A DNA stretch of 63,729 nt from Microbacterium sp. (lineage in GTDB: Bacteria > Actinomycetota > Actinomycetes > Actinomycetales > Microbacteriaceae). The translations under genes were made by a program, and so were the position numbers. Position 1 is the stretch's first letter; every line of letters starts with the position of its first letter. The stretch is taken from contig JAITLM010000149.1 in the NCBI GenBank assembly GCA_031277885.1, positions 1-63,729 on the forward strand, read 5' to 3'. The notes under the pieces are model-generated. The model saw nothing but the letters and a program-made list of their open reading frames with translations, was not told the origin of the DNA and ran no database searches. Shown here one piece after another: positions 8,404 through 16,580 of this stretch.

Positions 8404-9380
8404 CGGCTGGCCTTCCGCATCGCGAAGAGATAGAACGCGCAGAACACGAACAGCACGGCGACGACGATGAGCCCGAGCGCGCTCGCCGTGCCGTAGTTGC
8501 CCTGCTGCGTGAAGTTGATCATCCAGGTCGTGATGATGTGGGTGCGGTTCGCCGGACCTCCGCCCGTCATCGCCCAGATGATGTCGGGGAAGTTGAAGAT
8601 CCAGATCACGCGCAGCAGCACCGTGAGGAACAGCGTGGTCGAGATGTACGGGATCACGATCGAGAACAGCTGTCGCGCCTTGCCGGCGCCGTCCAGGCTC
8701 GCGGCCTCGAGCACCTCCTCCGGCACGGACTGCAGGGCGGCGAGGATCATGATCGCGAAGAACGTCACGCCGTACCAGATGTTCGCGACGATCACGGCGA
8801 ACATCGCGAGCTTCGGATCCGCGAGCCAGGGCAGGGGCGCCGAGATGAGATGCGCCTTCATGAGCAGGTCGTTGATCACGCCGAACTCGGCGTTGAACAT
8901 CCAGCGGAACAGCATCCCGATGAGGAATCCGGAGACGGCCCAGGGGAAGAACACGAGCGCCTGGTAGACGCCACGGAAACGGAACCGCTGGCGCAGCGCG
9001 AGGGCGATGAGGAAGCCGATCACGAACTGCGGGACCAGGGATCCGATGACCCACAGCACGGTGTTGCCCGCGACGGTCGGGAAGACCGGGTCGGCGAGCA
9101 CCTTCGCGAAGTTGTCGAAGCCGACGAACGGCGTCGAGGTGAGATCCCAGAGGTTGTAGTCCAGGAACGCCATGCGCGCGCCCTGCAGCATCGGCAGGTA
9201 CGTGAACCAGCACACGAACACGATCGCGGGCGCGAGGAAGGCGAGGATCGTGAGCGCGTGCCGGGCGCGGAACGTGGTGCGGCGGCGCCCGCCGGCCCCG
9301 GGGGCGGGGTGCGGCCGCGCGGGCCGAGCGGCCCGGCCGGACGAACCGGCCAGGCGCTCGGTGGCGGAGGTCGAGGTCAC
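8400..9380 (-). CDS. Carbohydrate ABC transporter permease (MalF/UgpA type)
   Basis: A 326-residue permease. A basic, Pro/Gly/Ala-rich cytoplasmic tail of about 40 residues precedes six membrane helices. The EAA loop reads EEVLEAASLDGAGKARQLFS. It forms the membrane channel with the 7510-8403 gene and receives substrate from the lipoprotein encoded immediately upstream, with only four bases between them. Confidence 0.9.
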   Translation of the reverse strand: MTSTSATERLAGSSGRAARPARPHPAPGAGGRRRTTFRARHALTILAFLAPAIVFVCWFTYLPMLQGARMAFLDYNLWDLTSTPFVGFDNFAKVLADPVFPTVAGNTVLWVIGSLVPQFVIGFLIALALRQRFRFRGVYQALVFFPWAVSGFLIGMLFRWMFNAEFGVINDLLMKAHLISAPLPWLADPKLAMFAVIVANIWYGVTFFAIMILAALQSVPEEVLEAASLDGAGKARQLFSIVIPYISTTLFLTVLLRVIWIFNFPDIIWAMTGGGPANRTHIITTWMINFTQQGNYGTASALGLIVVAVLFVFCAFYLFAMRKASR

Positions 9381-9384
9381 GACA

Positions 9385-10698
9385 TCAGCCCTTCTTGTAC
9401 TTGTCAGTCCAGTACTGGTCCCACGAGGTGAGCAGTTCCTTGGTGGTCATGTTGCCGAGCAGCACGCTCTGCACGTCCTGATCGGACTTCTGGATCCACT
9501 CGGTCCACCACGCGACGCCGCGCGGCTGCTGCACGTTGACGTACGTGTCGGGGTGCTCGGTCATGGTCACGTAGCTCGTCCACGGGCCCGTCGAGTAGAA
9601 CGGATCCTTGGCCGCGGCCGCGATGATCGGTACCAGGCTGTTCTTCTGTGCGAACGTCGTGGCGGGCTTCGCCGAGGACAGGTACTCGACGAGCTTGACC
9701 GCCGCCTCCTTGTGCGCGCTCGACTGCGCGACGCCCCAGCCGGCGACGGCGAGGGGCTGCGCCGCCTTGCCGCTCGGGCCGGTGAGCAGCGGCGCCGTGT
9801 TCCACTGGTCCTGCTTCAGGCTGGACGCCGAGACGGTCGCGATGACCTCGGGATCCTGCAGCAGGAACGCCGTGGTGCCGTTCGTGAAGCCCGCCACCAT
9901 CTCCGGGTAGCCCCAGGAGACGGCCGACGGCGGGGAGGCCTTCTTGAAGAGGGCGAAGTAGTCGTCGACGCCCTTCTGCGCGTCGGGCGAGGAGAAGATC
10001 GTCTTGCCGTCCTTGAGCAGGAACGCGTTCGAGGTGTCGAGGTCGTCGATCGTGTACGCCTCGATCGCCGCGACGACGTTCGAGTTGGCGTTCTTGCCCC
10101 CGCGGAACGCGTAGCCGTACTGGTTCTTCTCCGGATCCTGGATCTTCGACGCCTGGTCGAGCAGGTCCTTCCAGGACTTCGGCGGCCCGTCGAAGCCCGC
10201 GGACTTCACGAGATCGGTGCGGTAGAAGAGCGAGAGACCGTAGAAGCCGTAGGGGACGAACCAGGTCTTGCCATCGGAGACGCCCGCCTTCTTGGCGTTG
10301 TCGGTGAGCGCGCTCCAGCCGTCCCAGCTCTTCAGGTCCGCGGTCATGTCGTAGAGCCAGTGGTTGTTCGCGAACGGGCCGACCGTGATGTCGCGGGTCT
10401 CCAGCACGTCGATGCCCTTGCCGGACTGCAGCATCTGCTGGATCGTCGTGTCGGCCTGCTCGGTCGGCGGCGAGACCAGCTTGACGGTGATGTTCGGGTT
10501 GGCCTTCTGGAAGTCGTCGAGCAGGCCGCGGATGAGCTTGGTGCGGTCCGGGTTCGTCAGGCTCTCCACCATCTGGAGGGTGACCTTGCCGTCGGCGGAT
10601 CCGCTTCCGCTCGACGCTCCGCCGGAGCAGGCGCTGAGCGCCAGGAGGGCGACGATGCCCACCCCGGCGATCGAGGCGAATCGGGTGCGCTTCACCAT
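9385..10698 (-). CDS. Sugar-type ABC transporter solute-binding lipoprotein
   Basis: A 437-residue extracellular solute-binding protein (family 1, MalE-like). The N-terminus has a basic start, hydrophobic core and lipobox LSAC, so the mature protein is a diacylglyceryl-anchored lipoprotein on the outer membrane face. The ATG at 10698 is chosen over the in-frame one 15 bases upstream because AAAGGAAG sits at ribosome-site distance and the signal peptide then starts MVKRTRF. Its neighbours are the class V aminotransferase upstream and two permeases downstream, so the ligand may be an amino-sugar or other amino compound rather than a plain sugar. Confidence 0.9.
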   Translation of the reverse strand: MVKRTRFASIAGVGIVALLALSACSGGASSGSGSADGKVTLQMVESLTNPDRTKLIRGLLDDFQKANPNITVKLVSPPTEQADTTIQQMLQSGKGIDVLETRDITVGPFANNHWLYDMTADLKSWDGWSALTDNAKKAGVSDGKTWFVPYGFYGLSLFYRTDLVKSAGFDGPPKSWKDLLDQASKIQDPEKNQYGYAFRGGKNANSNVVAAIEAYTIDDLDTSNAFLLKDGKTIFSSPDAQKGVDDYFALFKKASPPSAVSWGYPEMVAGFTNGTTAFLLQDPEVIATVSASSLKQDQWNTAPLLTGPSGKAAQPLAVAGWGVAQSSAHKEAAVKLVEYLSSAKPATTFAQKNSLVPIIAAAAKDPFYSTGPWTSYVTMTEHPDTYVNVQQPRGVAWWTEWIQKSDQDVQSVLLGNMTTKELLTSWDQYWTDKYKKG

Positions 10699-10755
10699 GG
10701 GGCTTCCTTTCATTGGGGTGTTGCAGGGATGGTGCGGGGGGAGGGGGGGACCGGG

Positions 10756-11973
10756 TCAGCGCCCGGCGAGCTCGAGGATCCGGGGCACGCAGCGCTCGGC
10801 GAACGCCTCGAAGTCGGAGGCCTCGGTGTAGAGGTGCGCCGAGAGGCGGAAGTAGCCGGCGCCGGCGAAGCTCGTGAAGGCGGTCTCCACGCCGACCTCG
10901 TCGAACAGGCGCATGCGCAGATCGTCGGCCTCCTCGCGGGTGCGGCCGATGCCGAGCGGCAACCGGATCAGGCGCATCGAGGGGACCGGCATGGGCAGGT
11001 CGACGAGCGCCGGCTCGTCGGCCGCGCGCTCGAAGGCCTCCGCGATGATCCCGGCGCCGGCGTCCGCGATCTCGGAGATCGTGTCCCGGGCGCGCTCCCA
11101 GCCGTGCTCGCGCTCGATGAACGCGATCGCGGCGGGGGTGGCGAGGTAGGTCGTGGCGTCGATCGTGCCCTGCGTGTCGAAGCGCACGGGGTAGGCATCG
11201 GTCGCGGCCCAGGAGTCGATGAGCGGCCAGAGCTCGTCGCGGTCGGGTGCCTGCGTCACGAGCAGGGCGGATCCGCGAGGTGCGCACGGCCACTTGTGCA
11301 TGTTGCCGAACCACCAGTCCCCGCCCCCCGCGATCGCCGCATCGGGGATCAGACCCGGGGCGTGGGCGCCGTCGACGAGCACCCGCACGCCGCGCTCGTG
11401 GGCGAGGGCGGTGATCTCGGCGGTGGGGAAGCGCCTGCCCGTGGAGGACGTGATCTGGTCGACGACGATGAGCCGTGTGCGCGGGCCGATCTCCTCGGCG
11501 AAGCGCGCGACGACCGTTTCGGCGTCGTCGAGCAGGCCGAGGGCGACCGTGCGCAGGCGTGCGCCGAACCGGCGGGCGAGGCGGGCCGCGCCCATGGTCA
11601 CGGCGCCGTAGCCGTGGTCCGTGACGAGGATCTCGTCATCCCGATCCAGCTGCAGGGCGTTGTAGACGACCGTGGCGGCGGCGGAGGCGTTCGGAACGAA
11701 GGCGGTGTCGGCGGCCTCGGCGCCGACGAACGGGGCGACCTCGGCGCGGGCGGCCTGGACCTTCTCCGCGATCCGCGGGAACCAGCCGATCGGGCTGAGA
11801 TCGGCCTCGTGTCGCAGCGCGTCCTGGAGGGCCACGACCTCGCTCGGCACCGCGCCGAAGGACCCGTGATTCAGATGCACGATCCGGGGATCGAGGGGCC
11901 AGGCATCCCGTGCCCTGTCATATGACAGGAGGGGCACCGGGGCGATGCGGGCGGCCGTGCGGGGGTCGTCCAT
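10756..11973 (-). CDS. Class V aminotransferase / isopenicillin N epimerase-like PLP enzyme
   Basis: A 405-residue fold-type I PLP enzyme. NHGSFGAVP lies near the N-terminus, VDGAHAPG is the Asp that binds the pyridine ring, and NMHKWPCAPRGSALL contains the Schiff-base lysine. This set is typical of the isopenicillin N epimerase/cysteine desulfurase-like class V group. Here it is the first gene of an ABC importer operon and divergent from a FadR regulator, so a catabolic role on the imported compound (racemisation, transamination or C-S/C-N lyase chemistry) is more likely than antibiotic synthesis. The exact reaction cannot be told. Confidence 0.8.
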   Translation of the reverse strand: MDDPRTAARIAPVPLLSYDRARDAWPLDPRIVHLNHGSFGAVPSEVVALQDALRHEADLSPIGWFPRIAEKVQAARAEVAPFVGAEAADTAFVPNASAAATVVYNALQLDRDDEILVTDHGYGAVTMGAARLARRFGARLRTVALGLLDDAETVVARFAEEIGPRTRLIVVDQITSSTGRRFPTAEITALAHERGVRVLVDGAHAPGLIPDAAIAGGGDWWFGNMHKWPCAPRGSALLVTQAPDRDELWPLIDSWAATDAYPVRFDTQGTIDATTYLATPAAIAFIEREHGWERARDTISEIADAGAGIIAEAFERAADEPALVDLPMPVPSMRLIRLPLGIGRTREEADDLRMRLFDEVGVETAFTSFAGAGYFRLSAHLYTEASDFEAFAERCVPRILELAGR

Positions 11974-12015
11974 GACGTCTCATCCTTGAGGGGGTATCGA
12001 AGCGAGCAGATCAAC

Positions 12016-12092
12016 TTGTCGCACAACATTGGCACAGAAGTGTCGCCATGGCCAGCGAGAGGCGACTTTTGGACCAAAGTCGTCTGACGACT
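12016..12092. promoter_or_regulatory. Operator cluster for the FadR-type regulator
   Basis: Two sites fit the FadR-subfamily consensus TNGTnnnACnA: TTGTCGCACAA (12016-12026) and TCGTCTGACGA (12080-12090). The second is embedded in the perfect palindrome AGTCGTCTGACGACT (12078-12092). An adjoining palindrome, TTTGGACCAAA, lies at 12068-12078. All fall in the divergent gap between the PLP enzyme operon and the regulator gene, one near each start. The consensus is established for the family; occupancy is inferred. Confidence 0.75.
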
Positions 12093-12149
12093 ATCCTCGA
12101 ACCTGGCCGTGCTCCACACTCGTGAGAGGACTCACCCAGGGAGGGAACC

Positions 12150-12827
12150 ATGAGCGCACTCGAGACCGCGCTGCACGGGCTGCGCGCCCTCGTCGCCGAC
12201 GGAGAGCTGCGCCCCGGCGACAAGCTGCCCAGCGAGGGCGAGCTGTGCGAGCAGCTCGGGGTGTCGCGCGGCTCGGTCCGCGAGGCGATCCGCATGCTCG
12301 CCGCCCTCGGCGTGCTGGAGACCCGGCACGGATCCGGCAGCTACGTGAGCACGCTCCGGCCCGCCGACCTCATCCGCGGTCTCTCGCTCACCGTCGACGT
12401 GCTGCCCCTCGATGCGATCCTCGAGCTCGTCGAGATCCGCCGCCCGCTCGAAGCGCACGCGGCGTCGATCGCCGCGGCGCGGGCGGACGATGCGATGCTG
12501 GCGGAGCTGGCCGACCTCGTCGAGCGGATCGCCGACTGTCCCGACCACGATGAGGCGTCCAGGCTGGACCACGAGTTCCACATGCGGATCGCGGAGCTCG
12601 CCGGCAACGCCGCGCTGACGAGCCTTCTCGAGGTCCTGCGCTCGCGCACCCGGCAGTACCGGATCTTCGACGACGCGGATGCGGCGCAGCTCAAGGTGCT
12701 CTCCGACGCCGGTCACCGCGCGATCGCACGGGGCCTCGTCGCGCGCGATCCGGCCGCGGCGTCGGCGGCGGCCGGGTGGCACGTCGCGCAGACCGAGTAC
12801 TGGCTGCGCAAGCAGATGGCGGAGTGA
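12150..12827 (+). CDS. FadR-subfamily GntR transcriptional regulator
   Basis: A 225-residue GntR regulator. The winged helix LRPGDKLPSEGELCEQLGVS RGSVREAIRMLA is followed by the all-helical FCD effector domain, with metal/ligand residues in LDHEFHMRIAELAGN and SDAGHRAIARG. GGGAGGGAACC precedes the ATG. It is divergent from the PLP enzyme/ABC operon and probably represses that operon and itself through the sites at 12016-12092. FCD ligands are usually small organic acids, often metal-bound. Confidence 0.9.
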   Translation: MSALETALHGLRALVADGELRPGDKLPSEGELCEQLGVSRGSVREAIRMLAALGVLETRHGSGSYVSTLRPADLIRGLSLTVDVLPLDAILELVEIRRPLEAHAASIAAARADDAMLAELADLVERIADCPDHDEASRLDHEFHMRIAELAGNAALTSLLEVLRSRTRQYRIFDDADAAQLKVLSDAGHRAIARGLVARDPAAASAAAGWHVAQTEYWLRKQMAE

Positions 12828-12900
12828 CGGTGACGGGAGCACCCGTGTCCGGATGACGGATCCGGATCCCGACCTGTGCGGGCGCCCCTACGCTGGAGCC

Positions 12901-13914
12901 ATGGTCAACTACCGATACCTGGGCAACAGCGGTCTGAAGGTCTCCGAGATCACGTACGGCAACTGGGTCACGCACGCCTCGCAGGTCGAGGACGCCGCCG
13001 CGGTCAAGACGGTGCACGCCGCTCTCGACGCCGGCATCACGACGTTCGACACCGCGGACACCTACGCGAACACGGCCGCGGAGGTCGTGCTCGGCAAGGC
13101 TCTCGAGGGCCAGCGCCGCGAGAGCCTGGAGATCTTCACCAAGGTCTACTTCCCGACCGGCCCCAAGGGCCCGAACGACACCGGCCTCAGCCGCAAGCAC
13201 ATCCTCGAGTCGATCAACGGATCCCTGAAGCGCCTCGGCACCGACTACGTCGACCTGTACCAGGCGCACCGCTTCGACCACGAGACTCCGCTCGAGGAGA
13301 CGTTCCAGGCGTTCGCCGACATCGTCCGTCAGGGCAAGGCGCTCTACATCGGCGTCTCCGAATGGACTGCGGAGCAGCTCCGGGAGGGGCACGCCCTGGC
13401 CACGCAGCTCGGCGTGCAGCTCATCTCGAACCAGCCGCAGTACTCGATGCTGCACCGCGTGATCGAGGGCAAGGTCGTGCCGGCCTCGGAGGAGCTGGGG
13501 ATCTCGCAGATCGTCTGGTCGCCGATGGCCCAGGGCGTGCTGAGCGGCAAGTACCTGCCCGGCCAGCCCGTGCCGGAGGGCTCGCGCGCGACGGATCCGC
13601 ACTCGGGCGCGCACTTCATCCAGCGCTTCCTGCAGGACGACATCCTCACCGCCGTGCAGCGGCTGAAGCCGATCGCGGCGGATGCGGGCCTGACGATGCC
13701 GCAGCTCGCGATCGCGTGGGTGCTGCAGAACAAGAACGTGGCGGCAGCGCTCGTCGGCGCCTCCCGCCCGGAGCAGCTGGCCGACACGGTCAAGGCGTCC
13801 GGCGTGGTGCTCGACGCCGACACCCTCTCCGCGATCGACGCGGCTCTCGCCGGCGTCGTGAACGACGACCCCGAGGACACCTACGAGGTCTCCCCGAAGG
13901 CTCGCCTGGTCTGA
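12901..13914 (+). CDS. Aldo/keto reductase (Kv-beta/YghZ-like)
   Basis: A 337-residue NADPH-dependent aldo/keto reductase. FDTADTYANTAAEVVLGKAL contains the catalytic Asp and Tyr, followed by KVYFP (Lys) and LYQAHRFD (His). The C-terminal ALVGASRPEQL segment binds the cofactor phosphate. The closest resemblance is to the voltage-gated K+ channel beta-subunit-like group, which reduces aldehydes and ketones. The start is the ATG at 12901, directly before MVNYRYLGNSGLKVS, the usual family N-terminus. It lies 73 bases after the FadR regulator and may belong to the same regulon. Confidence 0.88.
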   Translation: MVNYRYLGNSGLKVSEITYGNWVTHASQVEDAAAVKTVHAALDAGITTFDTADTYANTAAEVVLGKALEGQRRESLEIFTKVYFPTGPKGPNDTGLSRKHILESINGSLKRLGTDYVDLYQAHRFDHETPLEETFQAFADIVRQGKALYIGVSEWTAEQLREGHALATQLGVQLISNQPQYSMLHRVIEGKVVPASEELGISQIVWSPMAQGVLSGKYLPGQPVPEGSRATDPHSGAHFIQRFLQDDILTAVQRLKPIAADAGLTMPQLAIAWVLQNKNVAAALVGASRPEQLADTVKASGVVLDADTLSAIDAALAGVVNDDPEDTYEVSPKARLV

Positions 13915-13967
13915 ACCGGTTCGCCCGGTCCGAACCGGCCCCGCCTGGTCCGGCTGAGCCTTCCTGA

Positions 13968-14040
13968 CCGCGAGACTCCATCTCCGCGACGAGACTGCAC
14001 ACCTGAGGTGCAGTCTCGTCGCCCAGGTGGAGTCTCGCGG
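13968..14040. repeat. Palindromic repeat family B, copy 1
   Basis: A 73-base element whose two 33-base halves pair with three mismatches. Outer arms are CCGCGAGACTCCA (13968-13980) and its complement (14028-14040). Inner arms are GCGACGAGACTGCAC (13986-14000) and its complement (14008-14022). It sits between the convergent aldo/keto reductase and ACT-protein genes. The second copy is at 36711. Confidence 0.92.
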
Positions 14041-14055
14041 TTTTGTGTAGGCGGG

Positions 14056-14565
14056 TCAGCCGACCGTGATGTCGACCTGGAGGTCGTGCGCGATCTGCTC
14101 GAGGGCCGCGCGCAGGGCCTCGGGATCCGCGTCGGCGGGCACCCGCGCGACGACCGATGCCTCGAACAGGCGCCCTCCCGCCATCGCCGCGTCGCGCGTC
14201 TCGGTGGTCATGCTCTCGATGCTCAGGGCGTGGGCGTTCAGCACGCTCGAGATCTCGCGCACGATGCCTGCACGATCGTTGCCGAGCACCTGGATCGACA
14301 GCTCCTGCGCGGCCTCGGCCGCCTCGGCCCCGGATCCGGCGTGCACGGCGATCGTGAGCAGGCCGTCGAGGCCGTGCAGCGACGCGCGCAGCTCCTCGAC
14401 CCGCTCGACGGGCACCGACACCTGGATCACGCCGGCGAACGTGCCCGCGAGCTCCGCGAGCCGGCTGTTCTCCCAGTTGCCGCCGTGCTCGTCGACGATG
14501 TGCGCGACGGTCGCGACGAGGCCAGGACGGTCGGATCCGACGACGGTGAGGATGAGCGTGGTCAT
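14056..14565 (-). CDS. Double ACT-domain protein (GcvR-like)
   Basis: A 169-residue protein made of two ACT domains, at about 1-80 and 85-169, each beginning with a strand followed by DRPGLVATVAHIV or DRAGIVREISSVL. ACT domains bind amino acids or other small ligands. Two-domain proteins of this size resemble the glycine cleavage repressor GcvR or formyltetrahydrofolate-related sensors. There is no DNA-binding domain, so it probably acts through a partner. The ATG at 14565 is preferred because the longer frame adds only a low-complexity Arg/Ser stretch. It ends close to the upstream-coded Cds1-like gene on the same strand. Confidence 0.8.
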   Translation of the reverse strand: MTTLILTVVGSDRPGLVATVAHIVDEHGGNWENSRLAELAGTFAGVIQVSVPVERVEELRASLHGLDGLLTIAVHAGSGAEAAEAAQELSIQVLGNDRAGIVREISSVLNAHALSIESMTTETRDAAMAGGRLFEASVVARVPADADPEALRAALEQIAHDLQVDITVG

Positions 14566-14638
14566 GTCGCCAGCGTAGCGACCGGGGTCCGCGGGGTCAC
14601 TCCCGGATCGCGACGCGCGCGAGGCGCGGCCCGCGCCC

Positions 14639-15706
14639 TCAGTCCTCGATCCACTCCCCGGTCGTGAGGAAGTGCTCCATGCGCGCGCGATGCGGCGCAA
14701 GGTCCCACTCCTGGGCGGCGACCCAGTCGTCCGAGTAGTAGGTGTCGAGGTAGCGGGCGCCGCCGTCGCAGATGAGGGTGACCACGCTGCCGCGCTCGCC
14801 CGCCTTCAGCATCCGGGCGATCAGCTGGAACGCGCCGACGAGGTTCGTGCCGGTGGATCCGCCGGCCCAGTGCAGCGTGCGCTGTTTGAGCAGTCGGATC
14901 GCGGCGACAGACGCGGCGTCGGGGACGGGGATCATCTCGTCGATGACGCCCGGTACGAAGGAGGGCTCGACGCGCGGACGCCCGATGCCCTCGATCCGGC
15001 TCAGGGTGCCGGTCGTGAACGACGGATCCCCGTTGCGCCAGCCGCCGAAGAACGCCGAGCCCTCGGGATCCACGACCGCGATCCGGGTGTCGTGGCAGCG
15101 GTAGCGCACGTAGCGGCCGAAGGTCGCGCTCGTGCCGCCGGTGCCCGCGCCGACGACGATCCAGCTCGGGATCGGATGCCGCTCGCGGCGCAGCTGACTG
15201 AAGACGCTCTCGGCGATGTTGTTGTTGCCGCGCCAGTCCGTCGCGCGCTCGGCGTAGGTGAACTGGTCGAGATAGTGCCCGCCGCACTCGGAGGCGAGGC
15301 GCTCGGCCTCGGCGTACATGGCCGCTCCGGAGTCGACGAAATGGCAGCGTCCGCCGTAGAACTCGATGAGGTCGATCTTCTCCTGGCTGGTCGAGCGCGG
15401 CACGACCGTCACGAACGGCAGGCCCAGCATCCGCGCGAAGTACGCCTCGGACACGGCGGTGGATCCGCTCGAGGCCTCGACCAGCGTCGTGCCCTCGTGG
15501 ATGCGCCCGTTGACGAGGCCGTACAGGATCAGCGACCGGGCGAGCCGGTGCTTGAGGGATCCGGTCGGGTGCACCGACTCGTCCTTGAGGTAGAGGTCGA
15601 TGCCCCATTCCGCGGGCAGGGGGAACACGTGCAGGTGCGTGTCGGCGCTGCGGTTCCCGTCCGCCTCGAGCAGGGCGATGGCGGATCCGGTCCAGTCGGA
15701 GGTCAT
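14639..15706 (-). CDS. cds1: PLP-dependent cysteine synthase-family protein (Cds1-like L-cysteine desulfhydrase)
   Basis: A 355-residue fold-type II PLP enzyme. TGSLKHRLA carries the Schiff-base lysine, [12 protein letters not shown] binds the substrate carboxylate, and [15 protein letters not shown] is the phosphate-binding loop. Unlike CysK, it has a longer C-terminus with [18 protein letters not shown], matching actinobacterial Cds1, which releases H2S, ammonia and pyruvate from cysteine. The ACT-domain gene follows 73 bases downstream on the same strand and could sense the amino acid. A cysteine synthase activity cannot be excluded. Confidence 0.82.
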   Translation of the reverse strand: MTSDWTGSAIALLEADGNRSADTHLHVFPLPAEWGIDLYLKDESVHPTGSLKHRLARSLILYGLVNGRIHEGTTLVEASSGSTAVSEAYFARMLGLPFVTVVPRSTSQEKIDLIEFYGGRCHFVDSGAAMYAEAERLASECGGHYLDQFTYAERATDWRGNNNIAESVFSQLRRERHPIPSWIVVGAGTGGTSATFGRYVRYRCHDTRIAVVDPEGSAFFGGWRNGDPSFTTGTLSRIEGIGRPRVEPSFVPGVIDEMIPVPDAASVAAIRLLKQRTLHWAGGSTGTNLVGAFQLIARMLKAGERGSVVTLICDGGARYLDTYYSDDWVAAQEWDLAPHRARMEHFLTTGEWIED

Positions 15707-15785
15707 GTCACGAGGGTAGCCGGGCCTACCGACGCTCGCCCGTGCCGGCCCCGTGCCCGCTCCGTGCCCGCCCTCCTACCTCCGA

Positions 15786-15831
15786 GTCGTCCCCATCAGC
15801 GGAGGCCATGGGGTGCGCTCACGGGGGCGAC
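15786..15831. repeat. Palindromic repeat family A, copy 3
   Basis: Arms 15786-15801 (GTCGTCCCCATCAGCG) and 15816-15831 (CGCTCACGGGGGCGAC) pair imperfectly. The element lies 3' of the CGNR gene on the minus strand and directly next to copy 4. Confidence 0.85.
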
Positions 15832-15858
15832 TCGAAAGTGGAGTGCTCCCACAACCGC

Positions 15859-15904
15859 GTCGTCCCCGCCAGCGGACGCTATGGCGTGCGCTCTTGGGGA
15901 CGAC
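15859..15904. repeat. Palindromic repeat family A, copy 4
   Basis: Arms 15859-15874 (GTCGTCCCCGCCAGCG) and 15889-15904 (CGCTCTTGGGGACGAC). The start-to-start distance from copy 3 is 73 bases, giving a head-to-tail pair. The rest of the gap to 16004 is a low-complexity run of GGCAAC/AGC words. Confidence 0.85.
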
Positions 15905-16004
15905 TCGGAAGGAGGGGCGGGAGCGGCAACAGCAGCAGCAGCGGCAACGGGAGTGGGAGCGGCAACGGGGGCGGCGCGAGCCTGGTCCCGCCGCGGGGCG
16001 AGGG

Positions 16005-16541
16005 CTACGCCTCGGCGCGGCGGGCTCGGTAGGCGGCGACGGCGTTGCGGTTGGCGCAGACCGTGGAGCAGTAGCGCTTGGAGCGGTTGCGCGACAGGTC
16101 GAGCGCGAGGGCTTCGCAGGTGTCGTCGGCGCAGACCGAGATGCGGGATCCCTCCTCGGCGCGGATCACGTCGATCAGGGCCATCGCGGTCTCCACGATC
16201 ACGCGCTCGGGCAGCGGGTGATCGTCGGCCACCGCGTGCAGGTGCCAGTCCACGGCGCCGTGCCGGGCCAGGCGCGGCGCGAGGGAGACGCCGGCGAGGG
16301 CCTCGTTGACGGCGGCGGCCATGTCGTCGCGGGGCGCGAGGAGCATCGTGCGCAGCTGCGGGCGGATCGCGCGGAGGCCGGCCAGCTCCGCCTCGTCGCG
16401 GTCGATGCGCCCGGTGTAACCGAACTGACCCAGGAAGGCCGCCTCATCGCTCAGGGAGGTGAGCGTGTCGGGATCCTCTGCCGAGTTCACGAGCCACACG
16501 GCGGCCCGGAGGGTCTCCTCGGTGTCATCGGTGAAGATCAT
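16005..16541 (-). CDS. CGNR zinc-finger regulator (ABATE domain)
   Basis: A 178-residue protein. The N-terminal ABATE domain (stress-induced regulator type) covers about 1-125. The C-terminal CGNR zinc finger has CADDTCEALALDLSRN and YCSTVCANRNAVAAYRARR, where CANR stands in for the canonical CGNR. Such proteins are taken to be DNA-binding regulators. It is divergent from the EamA exporter across 39 bases with overlapping promoters, so it is probably the local regulator. TAAGGT (16553-16548) six bases before its ATG suggests a leaderless mRNA. Confidence 0.85.
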   Translation of the reverse strand: MIFTDDTEETLRAAVWLVNSAEDPDTLTSLSDEAAFLGQFGYTGRIDRDEAELAGLRAIRPQLRTMLLAPRDDMAAAVNEALAGVSLAPRLARHGAVDWHLHAVADDHPLPERVIVETAMALIDVIRAEEGSRISVCADDTCEALALDLSRNRSKRYCSTVCANRNAVAAYRARRAEA

Positions 16542-16542
16542 G

Positions 16543-16580
16543 TTGACACCTTACATCCTCCCGGAGTAGCGTCACATGTC
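16543..16580. promoter_or_regulatory. Overlapping divergent promoters, CGNR regulator and EamA exporter
   Basis: For the exporter, TTGACA (16543-16548), an 18-base spacer and TAGCGT (16567-16572) lie eight bases before the ATG. For the regulator on the other strand, TAAGGT (16553-16548) is the likely -10. The -35 of one overlaps the -10 of the other, so the two promoters should compete. Confidence 0.7.

Noticed and set aside
10756..11973. Beta-lactam biosynthesis suggested by the isopenicillin N epimerase-like enzyme
   Set aside because: No other beta-lactam genes are nearby; the neighbours are an importer and a FadR regulator.
15925..16004. Possible small coding region in the GGCAAC/AGC-rich stretch
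   Set aside because: Simple low-complexity sequence with no start signal or recognisable product.
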